Origin: Kitasatospora phosalacinea
Lineage (GTDB): Bacteria > Actinomycetota > Actinomycetes > Streptomycetales > Streptomycetaceae
Reading direction: 5' to 3'
DNA length: 64,000 nucleotides
NCBI RefSeq assembly: GCF_000716545.1
Contig: NZ_JNWZ01000015.1
Coordinates: 177,842-241,841 of the forward strand
Below the pieces are notes generated by a model that was not told the origin of the DNA, made no database searches, and saw only the letters and a list, made by a program, of their open reading frames with translations. The translations under genes were made by a program, and so were the position numbers. This document shows, piece by piece, positions 49,201 through 57,525 of the stretch (position 1 is its first letter; the number at the start of each line of letters is the position of its first letter).

Positions 49201-50171
49201 CGGTGTCGCCGACGGCCGGGCAGACCGGTGCGACCGTGAGTCCGAGCCCGAGCCCGAGCGTGTCGGCCTCGCCGTCCCCGTCCGGTGCGCCGTCGGTGCC
49301 GGACGTGACGGTGCCGGTGCCGCCGGAGTTGCTGCCGATCGTGGTGCCGTCGACGGGCGAGCCGACCGATGCGAGCCTGAGTCCGGTCCCCAGCCTCTCC
49401 GCTTCCGCGCCTGCTGCTCCCTCGCCGTCCTCGGCGGAGGGTTCGGCTGAGCCCGCGCTGACGCTGCCGGTGCCGTCGGATGTGGTGCCGGTCGTGGTGC
49501 CGGTGGCGCCGTCCGCTCCCGTCGTGCCGTCGTCGGCGGCGCCGAGTGCGTCGGACGAGCCGAGCGTTCCGGTGGCGCCGCAGCCGTCCGAGCTGCTCGC
49601 GGTCGGAGTGCCGTCGGCCGTCGAGCCGATGGACGGCCGGGTCGCACCGGAGCCCGGGGCGCCCGGGGCGCCGGACCGGCAGGTCGTGCTCGCGACGGCC
49701 ATGCCGACCACGCCGCCGCCGGTCGCGACCACGCCGCCGCCGGTCGCGACCACGCCGCCGCCGGTCGGTACGCCGTCGGCTGCGGTGCCGACCTCGACCC
49801 GGAGGGCCTCGGCTGCCGCGACGGTGCTGTCCGCAGCGCCCTCGCCCACCGCCGTGCTGTCCGCGCCGTCCGCGCCGTTTTCGTCGTCCGCTCCGGTGGT
49901 TCCGGCGGTTCCGGCCGTGTCCTCCGACCCGGTGCCGGAGCCGGAGGACGGTGCCGAGCCCGCCGGGGACACCCCGGGCGAGGAGTCCGCGTCCGTGTCC
50001 GCGCAGTCGCGGACGCAGGCCGCACCGCCGCCGGACGCGGTGGCGGCGGCACACCGGGTGACGGCCACCGGGTGGCGCGGGCTGGCCTGCGGGGCGCTGC
50101 TGATCGCGGCGGCCGTGGGGCTGCTGACCCGCCGGGTGTTCGGCCGGGGGAGTGGCACCCGGCGCCGCTGA
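46299..50171 (+). CDS. Large secreted surface protein with GEVED-like and Ig-like domains and Ser/Pro stalk
   Basis: 1290 residues; ATG behind GAGAGGAGAGCCGG. Signal peptide (IGRRAAALIATGLLTGAVVPPSAAQ, cleavage near 50), an adhesin-like N-terminal domain to about 290 (VQFDYATVPGVSV, LQLSFSRPVRNPRLHVSG), a GEVED-type domain (AGWIDFDHNGRFDPLERV), three bacterial Ig-like repeats with paired cysteines (LCTAK...WNC, LCSTA...WSC, LCSAV...WSC), and about 500 residues of Ser/Pro/Ala stalk carrying a repeated VPPELLPIVVP module. A C-terminal TM helix and RRVFGRGSGTRRR tail anchor it; there is no LPxTG motif. Probably a hyphal surface adhesin or stalk. Confidence 0.8.
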   Translation: MCRQFPHRAPASAARPVDRDRPRPRIGRRAAALIATGLLTGAVVPPSAAQQTPDGWSAERRAVLPSGLAVQFDYATVPGVSVDTAPGRLADHPAGSGGPYTDGIRPGDPAETFLAAEHRPRADGSWRTLGTLQLSFSRPVRNPRLHVSGLAGTVTSENGSTVTDTRLTVTGGSPAAPALVGRTGWHGWTVGSGELAPAAEAEAGGAADGSGTLELAGTVSTVSLRVEQRSTALDGSTTPPAPLHQAYTVTLDEGLGSAPQDYGNVSHLVSDLFLGQDAATSATRARPGLAQSVDSPLRPGPPAAPPAPSPDAGPVTPSVEIDGGESRRSPWASPPPPQLQPGRAEYQGADPTLNFPAETAVGRDYHLDVPVSAGSGPAVLAGWIDFDHNGRFDPLERVQADVPAGADHAALEWQVPAGASGGDTWVRLRLARDGSQLVAPGGFADSGQVVDQKVALSIGAAKPQVGLPIPGTTTREARPEFRGDGAVPGAGIAVQENGTILCTAKAGNDGSWNCRPDRPLTEGTHTLVPVETTRSGMVLRGDEFRLTVRTTPPTAPVLTLPAYTNDPGLLLTGLGEPGSTVTVTADATGRDGGELCSTAVAADGTWSCLPVENLADGRYQLTPRAVDGAGNRSDGKPVTLTVDTGAPDRPQLTAPGSGELLHTARPELTGRAEPGTTVTVTVATGHGDERAALCSAVTTPDGTWSCTPTRDLTPGELTLLPTATDPAGNGTPGDPVPVRIAATAGGGSASASPSASASASAEASPSPSASPSPSADASATASVTAGAGPSESPNPSPSVSASPSPSGMPSVPDVTAPVPPELLPIVVPPADDPSVSASAPPSASTASASAVPSPSADGSPSALPSPSVPPELLPVVVPPADDPAGASPSPSASAPEAPSSASPSVLPTAEQSVAVVNPSASASAVRSDAPSSASPSVSPTAGQSGAVASPSASTSAAVSGAPSSATPPVSPTAGQTGATVSPSPSPSVSASPSPSGAPSVPDVTVPVPPELLPIVVPSTGEPTDASLSPVPSLSASAPAAPSPSSAEGSAEPALTLPVPSDVVPVVVPVAPSAPVVPSSAAPSASDEPSVPVAPQPSELLAVGVPSAVEPMDGRVAPEPGAPGAPDRQVVLATAMPTTPPPVATTPPPVATTPPPVGTPSAAVPTSTRRASAAATVLSAAPSPTAVLSAPSAPFSSSAPVVPAVPAVSSDPVPEPEDGAEPAGDTPGEESASVSAQSRTQAAPPPDAVAAAHRVTATGWRGLACGALLIAAAVGLLTRRVFGRGSGTRRR
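48682..48780 (+). repeat. 99-bp stalk repeat, copy 1
   Basis: 99 bp repeated at 49249-49347 with five mismatches and an in-frame offset of 567 bp (189 codons). It encodes the PSVSASPSPSG ... VPPELLPIVV module. A recombination substrate that could delete or duplicate 189 codons. Confidence 0.85.
49249..49347 (+). repeat. 99-bp stalk repeat, copy 2
   Basis: Second copy of the 99-bp unit described at 48682-48780; about 95% identical. A shorter related VPPELLPVVVP copy lies near 48,900, and GGTCGCGACCACGCCGCCGCC is tandemly repeated around 49,725-49,768. Confidence 0.85.
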
Positions 50172-50381
50172 CGGGCCGTTCGATCAGGCCCCGTTCCCGG
50201 TCGGCCCGCTCGTTCCCGCAGTTCAGGGCGGGCGGGCCGATCCGCATCCGCACAGCGGACGAATCGACACACCACCTGGTAAATGTCGCATTTGATGACT
50301 TATCAACCTAGCCTGAGTCTGGCACTGCCCGTCAGTTCCGGGCCGCCCGGTGCGCGAAACTCTGACCCTTAGGACACGTGC

Positions 50382-51758
50382 ATGGACGTCACCCGCGACT
50401 CGTCGCCGCGACCCCACTCCTGGCCCCCCGCCGCACCCGAGCCCCCGGTCGGTGCGACCCAACTCACCAAGGCGGTCGCCAAGGCGGTGACCAATCCGCT
50501 GATCACGACCGCCCCGCCGGCCGAGGACGGGCTCGACCGGGGCCCGGCCACCCAACCGTTGCCGGTGATCGGCGCGGACGATCCCTCCGCGTTCCCGTCC
50601 GGGCCCCGCGCCACCGTCGGACCCGTCACCCCGGAAGCCGCCGGAGCCGCCGGAGCCGCCGACTCCGTGCACGCAGCCGGGCCCGCCGGGCCCGCCGCGT
50701 CGAGCGGCCTGCGCCGGCTCAGCGCGGCCACCGCGCGGCAGCAGGCGGCGCACCCGACCGTCGCGGACGCCGCGACCCACCGCCGGCCGCCGCGCGCGGA
50801 CCAGTCGCTGCGCGAGCGGCGCGCGTTCGTCCTGCCGGGCTGGCTGCCGCTGCTGGTCCTGCTGGCCTCGGCGGCCGGGGTGCTGCTGGTGCTGGCCCGG
50901 TCCGGGGCGCTGCCGCAACTGCCGGGGGTGCCCGACCTGCGCGGCGCGGCGGCGCGGGCGAGCGGGTCGGCCGAGGTCGGCGACGGGACGCTCGCCTCGG
51001 TCAGCGCGATCGGGCTGGTGATGCTGGGCGCGCTCGGCGGGCTGCTGTCCAACCCGGGCGGTGAGACCCGGGTGCTGACCCGCTGGGGCCGCTACCGGGG
51101 CACCGTCCGCCGCACCGGCCTGCTGTGGGTGAACCCGCTGCTGCGCCGCCGCCGGGTGGACGTCCGGCTGCGGCACTGGCGCAGCGAGCCGGTGCGGGTC
51201 ACCGACCGGGCCGGGACGCCGCTGGTGGTGCGGCTGCTGATCGTGTGGCGGGTCAAGGACACCGCCCGGGTGACGCTGGGCATCGCCGAGCACGAAACGT
51301 ACCTGCGCGAGCAGGTGCAGGCCGTCCTCACCCGAACCGCCTCCCTGCTGCCGTGCGACTCCGACTCCGCGCCGGGGCCCGCGCTGCGCGACGGCCAGTG
51401 GTTCGCCGACGAGCTGACCAGGGCGCTGGCCGCCGAGACCGCCCCGGCCGGGGTCGAGGTGTACTCGGTGCAGCCGCTGGCGCTGGACTACGCGCCGGAG
51501 GTGGCCGAGTCGATGCGCCGCCGCCGGCTGGCCGACCTGGACGCCGGGCTGCGGACCGTCCTGGTGGACGACGCGGTGGAGGCCGCGGCCCTCGCGGTGC
51601 GGCGCCTGGAGCGCGCCACCGCCCACGAGTTGGACGACAGCGCGCGCAGCGCCCTGATGGAGCAGCTGCTGGTCGCGTTCGTCGCCCCGGCCGGGGTCAC
51701 CGCTTCGGTGCCCGCCCCGGCCCCCCGCCCGAACCGCAAGGAAGGGAGGCCCGCGTGA
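50382..51758 (+). CDS. SPFH/Band-7 (stomatin/prohibitin-like) membrane protein
   Basis: 458 residues. A 140-residue Pro/Ala-rich cytoplasmic part, two TM helices (LPLLVLLASAAGVLLVLA and SAIGLVMLGALGGLL), then an SPFH domain (LTRWGRYRGTVRRTGLLWVNPLLRRRRVD, PVRVTDRAGTPLVVRLLIVWRV, LDYAPEVAESMRRRRLADLDA). Such proteins organise membrane microdomains. It overlaps the NlpC/P60 gene (GTGA), so the cell-wall hydrolase is probably coupled to it. Confidence 0.88.
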   Translation: MDVTRDSSPRPHSWPPAAPEPPVGATQLTKAVAKAVTNPLITTAPPAEDGLDRGPATQPLPVIGADDPSAFPSGPRATVGPVTPEAAGAAGAADSVHAAGPAGPAASSGLRRLSAATARQQAAHPTVADAATHRRPPRADQSLRERRAFVLPGWLPLLVLLASAAGVLLVLARSGALPQLPGVPDLRGAAARASGSAEVGDGTLASVSAIGLVMLGALGGLLSNPGGETRVLTRWGRYRGTVRRTGLLWVNPLLRRRRVDVRLRHWRSEPVRVTDRAGTPLVVRLLIVWRVKDTARVTLGIAEHETYLREQVQAVLTRTASLLPCDSDSAPGPALRDGQWFADELTRALAAETAPAGVEVYSVQPLALDYAPEVAESMRRRRLADLDAGLRTVLVDDAVEAAALAVRRLERATAHELDDSARSALMEQLLVAFVAPAGVTASVPAPAPRPNRKEGRPA

Positions 51759-52714
51759 CGACCGCGCTCGCCTCGATATCCACCGACCCCGCCGACCTCC
51801 CGGGCTTCTCCGGGTCCCCGCTGCTGGGCTTCGCCGAATCCGACGGTGCGCCCGCCTGCCGGTGCGCCGCGTGCGTCCGGCCGGCGGCCCGCACCGGCGG
51901 GTCCGCCGTGGCCGAGCGGGCGGGCCGGATACACCGCGCCGTGCGCTCGACCTGCCTGGCCGGCGCGGTCCTGGCGGGCGTGGGAACGGTCGGTCTCGGC
52001 CTCGGCACGACCGCCGCGCAGGCCGTGCCCGCACCGTCCGGCCCCGGCTGGGACGGCAAGGTCTACTGGTTCAAGAACGCGGCCGGCGAGTGGCGCTACA
52101 CCAAGTGGTACGACGTCTACCTCGACCGCACCGGCGGCTCGGGGAGCGCGAAGCCGCAGGCCCGGCCGCAGCAGCCCGCGCAGTCCTCCGGCGGGATCCG
52201 GCAGGGCTGGGACGGCAAGGTCTACTGGTTCCGGAACGCAGCCGGCGAGTGGCGCTACACCAGCCACTACGACGTCTACGTCGACCGGACCGGCGACCGC
52301 GGCGCCCAGCCGTCCGGGCAGTCCGCCGGGCAGTCCTCCGGCCCCGCCGCGAGCGGGGTGGAGGCGGCGGTGTCCTACGCGCTGGCGCAGGTCGGCAAGC
52401 CGTACGTCTGGGGCGGCAACGGGCCGGACGGGTTCGACTGCTCGGGCCTGGTCCAGCAGGCGTTCCGCCGGGCCGGGATCTCCACCCCGCGGGTCGCCGC
52501 CGACCAGTACCGGGCCGCCACCCCGATCGGCTCCGGGCAGCTGCAACGCGGCGACCTGGTGTTCTGGTCCGGCAACGGCCGGGTCTCCGGCATCCACCAC
52601 GTGGCCGTCTACCTCGGTGACGGGACGTACGTGGAGGCCCCGCGCCCCGGCAAGGACGTCCGGGTCTCCCGCCTCAACAGCGGGTACTACCCGGACTTCT
52701 TCGGCCGTTACTGA
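51755..52714 (+). CDS. Secreted NlpC/P60 cysteine endopeptidase with duplicated W-rich module
   Basis: 319 residues; GTG after GAAGGGAGG. An unusual N-terminus (residues 1-60) with CRCAAC precedes the signal-like helix CLAGAVLAGVGTVGLGLGTTAAQA. Two copies of a 30-residue module follow (GWDGKVYWFKNAAGEWRYTK and GWDGKVYWFRNAAGEWRYTS, each ending YDVY.DRTG). C-terminal NlpC/P60 domain: catalytic Cys in GFDCSGLVQQAF, His in GIHHVAVYLGDG. It cuts peptidoglycan stem peptides; the module may bind the wall. Ends at a strong terminator. Confidence 0.9.
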   Translation: MTTALASISTDPADLPGFSGSPLLGFAESDGAPACRCAACVRPAARTGGSAVAERAGRIHRAVRSTCLAGAVLAGVGTVGLGLGTTAAQAVPAPSGPGWDGKVYWFKNAAGEWRYTKWYDVYLDRTGGSGSAKPQARPQQPAQSSGGIRQGWDGKVYWFRNAAGEWRYTSHYDVYVDRTGDRGAQPSGQSAGQSSGPAASGVEAAVSYALAQVGKPYVWGGNGPDGFDCSGLVQQAFRRAGISTPRVAADQYRAATPIGSGQLQRGDLVFWSGNGRVSGIHHVAVYLGDGTYVEAPRPGKDVRVSRLNSGYYPDFFGRY

Positions 52715-52729
52715 GCGGCCGGGAAGCAC

Positions 52730-52769
52730 GGCGGCGCCCCTCCCGCAGTGCGGCGGGAGGGGCGCCGCC
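52730..52769. terminator. Bidirectional 17-bp hairpin terminator
   Basis: GGCGGCGCCCCTCCCGC and GCGGGAGGGGCGCCGCC form a perfect 17-bp stem with a 6-base loop between the convergent NlpC/P60 and aldo/keto reductase genes. Confidence 0.92.
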
Positions 52770-52783
52770 GGGTGCGCGGGAGG

Positions 52784-53740
52784 TCAGTCGGAGGCGTCGG
52801 CGAGCAGCTTGAGCTCGGCCTCGGTCAGCTCCAGCGAGGCGGCGGCCAGCAGCGGCGGCAGCTGCTCGACGGTGCGGGCGCTGGCCAGCGGCGCCGCCAC
52901 CGTGGGCTGCGCGGCCAGCCAGGCCAGCGCCACCGTGGCGACCTGCACGCCGTGCGCGGCGGCGACCTCGTCCAGGGCGGCGAGCACCCGGGGGCCGCGC
53001 GGCTCGTCCAGGTACGTGGCGGCGCCCTGGGCCCGGGCGGAGTCGACGGCCGCGCCCGGGCGGTACTTGCCGGTCAGGAAGCCCGAGGCGAGCGCGTAGT
53101 ACGGGACGGCGGACAGGCCGTGCGCGGCGACCACGTCCGCCAGCGGGCCCTCGTAGGTGCCGCGGGAGACCAGGTTGTAGTGCGGCTGCACCGCCACGTA
53201 CTTGGCCAGCCCCTCGCGCTCGGCGAACTCCAGCGAGGCGGCCAGCCGCTCCGGGCCGATGTTGGAGGCGGCGACCTCGCGCACCTTGCCCTCGCGGACC
53301 AGCTCGTCCAGCGCGGTGACGATCTCCTCCACCGGGGTGTCCGGGTCGTCCCGGTGGGTGTAGAACAGGTCGATCCGCTCGACGCCGAGCCGGCGCAGCG
53401 AGGCCTCCGCGCCGCGCTTGATCGTCCCGGGCCGCAGGTCGTTCGCGCCGGGCATCGCGCCGACCTTGGTGGCGACCACGATCCGCTCGCGGTCGTCGCG
53501 GCCGCGCAGCCACTCGCCGATCACCGTCTCCGACTCGCCGCCGGAGTTGCCCGGCGCCCAGGCCGAGTAGACGTCGGCGGTGTCGATGAAGTTGCCGCCC
53601 GCGGCGGCGTACGCGTCGAGCACGGCGAAGGACTGCGCGGTGTCGGCCGTCCATCCGAACACGTTGCCGCCGAGGGACAGCGGGGAGACGGCGAGACCGG
53701 AGGGGCCGAGGTTCACCCGGGGGGCGTCACTGTTGGTCAT
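52784..53740 (-). CDS. Aldo/keto reductase
   Basis: 318 residues from the ATG of MTNSDAPRVNLGPSGL; an upstream start would lack ribosome-site support. TIM barrel with the catalytic tetrad: Asp and Tyr in FIDTADVYSAW, Lys in VVATKVGAM, His in LFYTHRDD. NADPH motif near the C-terminus. Broad-substrate oxidoreductase, monocistronic; physiological substrate unknown. Confidence 0.93.
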   Translation of the reverse strand: MTNSDAPRVNLGPSGLAVSPLSLGGNVFGWTADTAQSFAVLDAYAAAGGNFIDTADVYSAWAPGNSGGESETVIGEWLRGRDDRERIVVATKVGAMPGANDLRPGTIKRGAEASLRRLGVERIDLFYTHRDDPDTPVEEIVTALDELVREGKVREVAASNIGPERLAASLEFAEREGLAKYVAVQPHYNLVSRGTYEGPLADVVAAHGLSAVPYYALASGFLTGKYRPGAAVDSARAQGAATYLDEPRGPRVLAALDEVAAAHGVQVATVALAWLAAQPTVAAPLASARTVEQLPPLLAAASLELTEAELKLLADASD

Positions 53741-53890
53741 GACGGGGGACAACCCGTTCGGGTCCGGCCTGATTCCGCCGGGTCGTGCGTCCACGCCCGG
53801 GTCGTCCGAGGTGAGGGGTCCGTGCAGACCGGGACCGGGACGGGGACCGGGGTGTCGGCGGGGCGGGCGGGACGGCTAGAGTCCCGTTCC

Positions 53891-54094
53891 ATGGCTGACA
53901 ACGACTACGACCCCGCCGGGTCCACCCAGATGTTCCGGGCGTTCGTCGACGAGGCCCCGGCCCCGCAGGCCCCGGGCACCGTCACCACTTACGGCAGCAG
54001 CAGCTCCTCGTCGAGCCGCACCCCGCTGATCGTCGTCGGGGCCGTCGTGCTCCTGGCGGTCGTGGCCGGCGTGATCTGGCTGGCCGTCAAGTAG
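53891..54094 (+). CDS. Small single-TM protein
   Basis: 67 residues: acidic N-terminus, a run of seven serines (36-43 region), then a C-terminal TM helix (PLIVVGAVVLLAVVAGVIWLAV) ending in Lys. Tail-anchored topology is likely. A -10-like TAGAGT lies 8 bases before the ATG and no ribosome site is seen, so the mRNA may be leaderless. Family not recognised. Confidence 0.6.
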   Translation: MADNDYDPAGSTQMFRAFVDEAPAPQAPGTVTTYGSSSSSSSRTPLIVVGAVVLLAVVAGVIWLAVK

Positions 54095-54200
54095 CACCCG
54101 GCGAACCGCCCGCACGGGGCCGGCCGGACACCCCGGGCGGCCCCGCGGCCGGGCGCGCCTACACTGGCCCGGTCCGCCGCACCGCCGCCAGGAGGCACCC

Positions 54201-55049
54201 GTGACCGCGCCGTCCACCGAGACCGCCAGGAGCCTCGGCCTGGCCGCCGCCGTCAACGCCCGTGACCTGGGCGGTTACCGCACCGCGGACGGCCGCACCG
54301 TGCGCGTCGGCGCGCTGCTGCGCACCGAGGCGCTCAGCCGGCTCGGCGAGGACGACCGGGCGCTGCTCGGCGCGCTCGGGCTGCGCCACGTGGTGGACCT
54401 GCGCAGCCTCGACGAGGTCCGCCACCTGGGCGCCGACCTCGTCCCCGGGCTGCCCCCGGTGGTGCTGCCGCTGGACGCGGCGGCGACGCTCTCCGTCCCG
54501 TCGCCCGACGGCCTCGGGCCGACCCTGCACCACCTGCCGGTGTTCTCCGCGGACTTCGACCTGTACGTGGAGCTGCGCCGGGCGCTGGGCACCGGCGACC
54601 CGGCGGCGATGCACGCCGTCCTCGGCGACGGGCGGGGCACCGCGATGATGACCGCGATGTACCGCTGGTTCGTCACCGACCCGGTCGCCCGCTCCCGCTT
54701 CGCCACCGTGCTGCGGCTGGTCGCCGAGGCGGACGGCGCACCGGTGCTCTTCCACTGCACGGCGGGCAAGGACCGCACCGGCTGGACGGCGGCCCTGCTG
54801 CTCACCGCCCTCGGCGTGGACCGGGAGAGCGTCCTGGCGGACTACCTGCTCACCAACGAGCGCGCCGCGGCCCTGATCGACCGCGTCGACCCGCTGCTGC
54901 GGCCGCTGGCCCGCGCGGAGGCCGGCTACCTGGAGGCGGCCTTCGAGGAGCTCGCCCTCGGCTGGTCGGGCTTCGAGCACTTCTGGCAGGACGGCCTGGG
55001 GCTGACCGAGGAGCACCTGGTGCGGCTCAGGCGGGCCTGCACCGTCTAG
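54201..55049 (+). CDS. Tyrosine/serine protein phosphatase (Y_phosphatase3 type)
   Basis: 282 residues; GTG after GGAGGCACCC; -10-like TACACT at 54160. Family motifs: ARDLGGYRTADGRTVRVGALLRTEAL near the N-terminus and the CX5R loop FHCTAGKDRTGWTAALLL with catalytic Cys and Arg. Cytoplasmic low-specificity phosphatase; homologs act on proteins or phosphoinositides. Convergent with the sigma gene, 6 bp apart. Confidence 0.9.
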   Translation: MTAPSTETARSLGLAAAVNARDLGGYRTADGRTVRVGALLRTEALSRLGEDDRALLGALGLRHVVDLRSLDEVRHLGADLVPGLPPVVLPLDAAATLSVPSPDGLGPTLHHLPVFSADFDLYVELRRALGTGDPAAMHAVLGDGRGTAMMTAMYRWFVTDPVARSRFATVLRLVAEADGAPVLFHCTAGKDRTGWTAALLLTALGVDRESVLADYLLTNERAAALIDRVDPLLRPLARAEAGYLEAAFEELALGWSGFEHFWQDGLGLTEEHLVRLRRACTV

Positions 55050-55055
55050 CGCCCC

Positions 55056-55922
55056 TCACTCCGCCGTGAGGCCCTCGCGGAGGTGGGCGAGGGTCTTGGT
55101 GAGCAGGCGGGAGACGTGCATCTGGGAGATGCCGATCTCCTCGCCGATCTGGGACTGCGTCAGGTTGCCGAAGAAGCGCAGCATGATGATGCGGCGCTCG
55201 CGCGGCGGGAGCTTGGCGAGCAGCGGCTTGAGCGACTCGCGGTACTCGACGCCTTCGAGGGCGAGGTCCTCGTAGCCGAGGCGGTCGGCGAGCGGGCCGT
55301 CGCCGCCGTCGTCCTCGGCGGGGGTGGAGTCGAGGGAGCTGGCGGTGTACGCGTTGCCGACGGCGAGGCCCTCGACCACGTCGTCCTCGGAGACGCCGAG
55401 GTAGGCGGCGAGCTCGGGGACGGTGGGCGAGCGGTCGAGGCGCTGGGAGAGCTCGTCGCCGGCCTTGGTGAGGGCGAGGCGCAGCTCCTGGAGGCGGCGC
55501 GGGACGCGCACGGACCAGCTGGTGTCCCGGAAGAAGCGCTTGATCTCGCCGACCACGGTGGGCATGGCGAAGGTGGGGAACTCGACGCCGCGGTCCGGGT
55601 CGAAGCGGTCGATGGCCTTGATCAGGCCGATGGTGCCGACCTGGACGATGTCCTCCATCGGCTCGTTGCGGCTGCGGAAGCGCGCGGAGGCGTACCGGAC
55701 CAGCGGAAGGTTGAGCTCGATCAGGGTGTCCCGGACGTAGGTGTGCTCCGCGCTGCCGGACTCCAGCCCGGCGAGCCGGCGGAACAGCGCGCGCGACAGC
55801 GTGCGGGTGTCGAGGGCCCGGTCGGGGACCTCGGCGGGACCGGCCTGGGCCGGGATCGATACGGCGACGGCCTCGGCCTCGGCTTCGACCTCGATGACCG
55901 CACTGCCCGGTTCTGTGAACAC
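55056..55922 (-). CDS. SigB/SigF-subfamily RNA polymerase sigma factor
   Basis: 288 residues; GTG start. Region 2: [26 protein letters not shown] and FPTFAMPTVVGEIKRFFRD; region 3 [10 protein letters not shown]; region 4 [37 protein letters not shown]. This places it in the stress/differentiation group controlled by RsbW-type anti-sigma factors. A second close paralog lies directly upstream on the same strand. Cognate anti-sigma is not adjacent. Confidence 0.94.
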   Translation of the reverse strand: MFTEPGSAVIEVEAEAEAVAVSIPAQAGPAEVPDRALDTRTLSRALFRRLAGLESGSAEHTYVRDTLIELNLPLVRYASARFRSRNEPMEDIVQVGTIGLIKAIDRFDPDRGVEFPTFAMPTVVGEIKRFFRDTSWSVRVPRRLQELRLALTKAGDELSQRLDRSPTVPELAAYLGVSEDDVVEGLAVGNAYTASSLDSTPAEDDGGDGPLADRLGYEDLALEGVEYRESLKPLLAKLPPRERRIIMLRFFGNLTQSQIGEEIGISQMHVSRLLTKTLAHLREGLTAE

Positions 55923-56077
55923 GCGCCCACCCCCCTCGTGACTGTCTGTCGAACGGTCGCCACCGCGCGGTGGTTCCCGGCTGACGGGTCTGACTGGTCA
56001 ATACCGGCCCACCGGCCCCGGCAAACCCGAACGTCTCGACTCGTCACCCGCCGGTGACACGCGGAAACAGGGGCGGC

Positions 56078-56935
56078 TCACTCCTCCCAGGAGTTCCCGG
56101 TGCGCAGCCGGGACAGGATCCGGGACAGCAGCCGGGAGACGTGCATCTGGGACATGCCGAGTTCGGTGGAGATCTGCGACTGGGTGAGGTTGGCGAAGAA
56201 CCGCAGCATGATGATCCGCCGTTCCCGCTCGGGGAGCTGGACCAGCAGGTGGCGGACCACGTCGCGGTGCTCGACCTCGGTGAGGGCGGTGTCCTCGTAG
56301 CCGAGCCGGTCGAGGAGGGCGAGGCCGCCCTCGTGCTCCTGGGCGGCCTCCAGAGAGGCGGCGTTGTAGGCGCGGCCGGCGTCCAGGCAGGCCCGGACGT
56401 CCTCCTCGGGGATGCGCAGGTTGGCGGCGATCTCGGGGACCTTGGGGGTCCGGCCGTGGGTGACGGTCAGCTCCTCCATGGCGCCGCTGACCTGCACCCA
56501 CAGCTCCTGGAGCCGGCGCGGGACGTGCATGGTGCGGACGTTGTCGCGGAAGTAGCGCTTGATCTCGCCGAGGATGGTGGGCAGCGCGTAGGTGGGGAAC
56601 TGGACGCCGCGCTCGGGGTCGAAGCGGTCGATGGCGTTGATCAGGCCGATGGTGCCGACCTGGACGATGTCCTCCATCGGTTCGCTGCGGCTGCGGAAGC
56701 GGGTGGCGGCGTAGCGGACCAGCGGGATGTTGGCCTCGATCAGGGCGGCGCGGACCCGGGCGCGCTCGGGGGCGTCGGGCGGGAGTTCGGCGAGCCGTTC
56801 GAACAGCACCCTGGTGAGCGCGCGGACGTCCACCGCGCCGCGGGTGCCGAGCCGGCGGGAGGCGAGCTCGACCGGGTCCGGCGGGTCCTCCACCCGGTCA
56901 TCGGGCGCGCTGCCCTGCTGCGTCCGCACGGACAC
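56078..56935 (-). CDS. Second SigB/SigF-subfamily RNA polymerase sigma factor
   Basis: 285 residues; GTG five bases after GGGAGG is preferred to a more upstream TTG. Region 2 [26 protein letters not shown] and [23 protein letters not shown]; region 4 [41 protein letters not shown]. Very similar to the downstream sigma and probably a tandem duplicate, separated from it by a 155-bp gap, so each may have its own promoter. Confidence 0.94.
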   Translation of the reverse strand: MSVRTQQGSAPDDRVEDPPDPVELASRRLGTRGAVDVRALTRVLFERLAELPPDAPERARVRAALIEANIPLVRYAATRFRSRSEPMEDIVQVGTIGLINAIDRFDPERGVQFPTYALPTILGEIKRYFRDNVRTMHVPRRLQELWVQVSGAMEELTVTHGRTPKVPEIAANLRIPEEDVRACLDAGRAYNAASLEAAQEHEGGLALLDRLGYEDTALTEVEHRDVVRHLLVQLPERERRIIMLRFFANLTQSQISTELGMSQMHVSRLLSRILSRLRTGNSWEE

Positions 56936-57069
56936 CTCACCCTCCCTTGAGAACCACCTCGCCAAATTCCGGCAAAACCGGTCATAGCATCACAAGTGGC
57001 TCTGTCGCCGGGCAAGTACCCGGCGGAGGCGTGTTGACGGACCGTCCAGCATTCGGCGGAGTGTGCATA

Positions 57070-57100
57070 GGCCCCCGCGCTCGGACGGAGGGCGGGGGCC
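57070..57100. terminator. Hairpin terminator after the Dabb gene
   Basis: GGCCCCCGC and GCGGGGGCC, 9-bp stem with a 13-base loop, 38 bp after the Dabb stop on the minus strand. Confidence 0.75.
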
Positions 57101-57137
57101 GAAGGGTCGTGCGTGTACGAGGGAGGGGGCGGGAGGG

Positions 57138-57431
57138 TCAGACCTCCAGGTCCGCGATCACCCAGGTGGCGAACTCGCGCCACTGCGCCGCGGCGGCCTG
57201 GTGGGCCGGGTGGCCCAGGTACGCGGCCAGCGCCTCGCGGTCCTCGACCAGGCTGTTGATCGCGAAGTCCTGGGCGATGTCCCGCTCGGCGAAGTTCCAG
57301 CCGCACTCCCACTCGCGCAGCTCGGGGACCAGCGCGCCGAGCTCCGCGAACGCCTCGGCGCCGGCGACCGCCCGCGGGTCGTCCTTGGTGACGCCTTCGT
57401 TGAGCTTGAACAGGACCAGGTGCCGGATCAC
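57138..57431 (-). CDS. Dabb-family (stress-responsive A/B barrel) protein
   Basis: 97 residues from GTG 57431, 8 bases after GGAG; the longer reading frame is rejected. The ferredoxin-like A/B barrel shows VIRHLVLFKLNEGVT, then ECGWNFAERDIAQDFAINSLVEDREALAAYLGHPAHQ, the family pattern. Dabb proteins are dimeric small-molecule binders or cyclases; function here unknown. Confidence 0.88.
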   Translation of the reverse strand: MIRHLVLFKLNEGVTKDDPRAVAGAEAFAELGALVPELREWECGWNFAERDIAQDFAINSLVEDREALAAYLGHPAHQAAAAQWREFATWVIADLEV

Positions 57432-57525
57432 GATGCCGCTCCTCGCGGGTGGGGGAGGGCGCGCCCGGTCGGGGGAGCGCCCCCGAAGGACGAACCCCGC
57501 CACCGTACTAGGGCCTCGGAGCGGC

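Noticed and set aside
48150..50000. CRISPR-like or satellite signal in the stalk of the surface protein
   Set aside because: Repeats are in-frame parts of coding sequence for a Ser/Pro stalk.
50040..50171. LPxTG sorting motif in the large surface protein
   Set aside because: The region before the last TM reads HRVTATGW, which is not LPxTG or LAxTG; a TM anchor is more likely.
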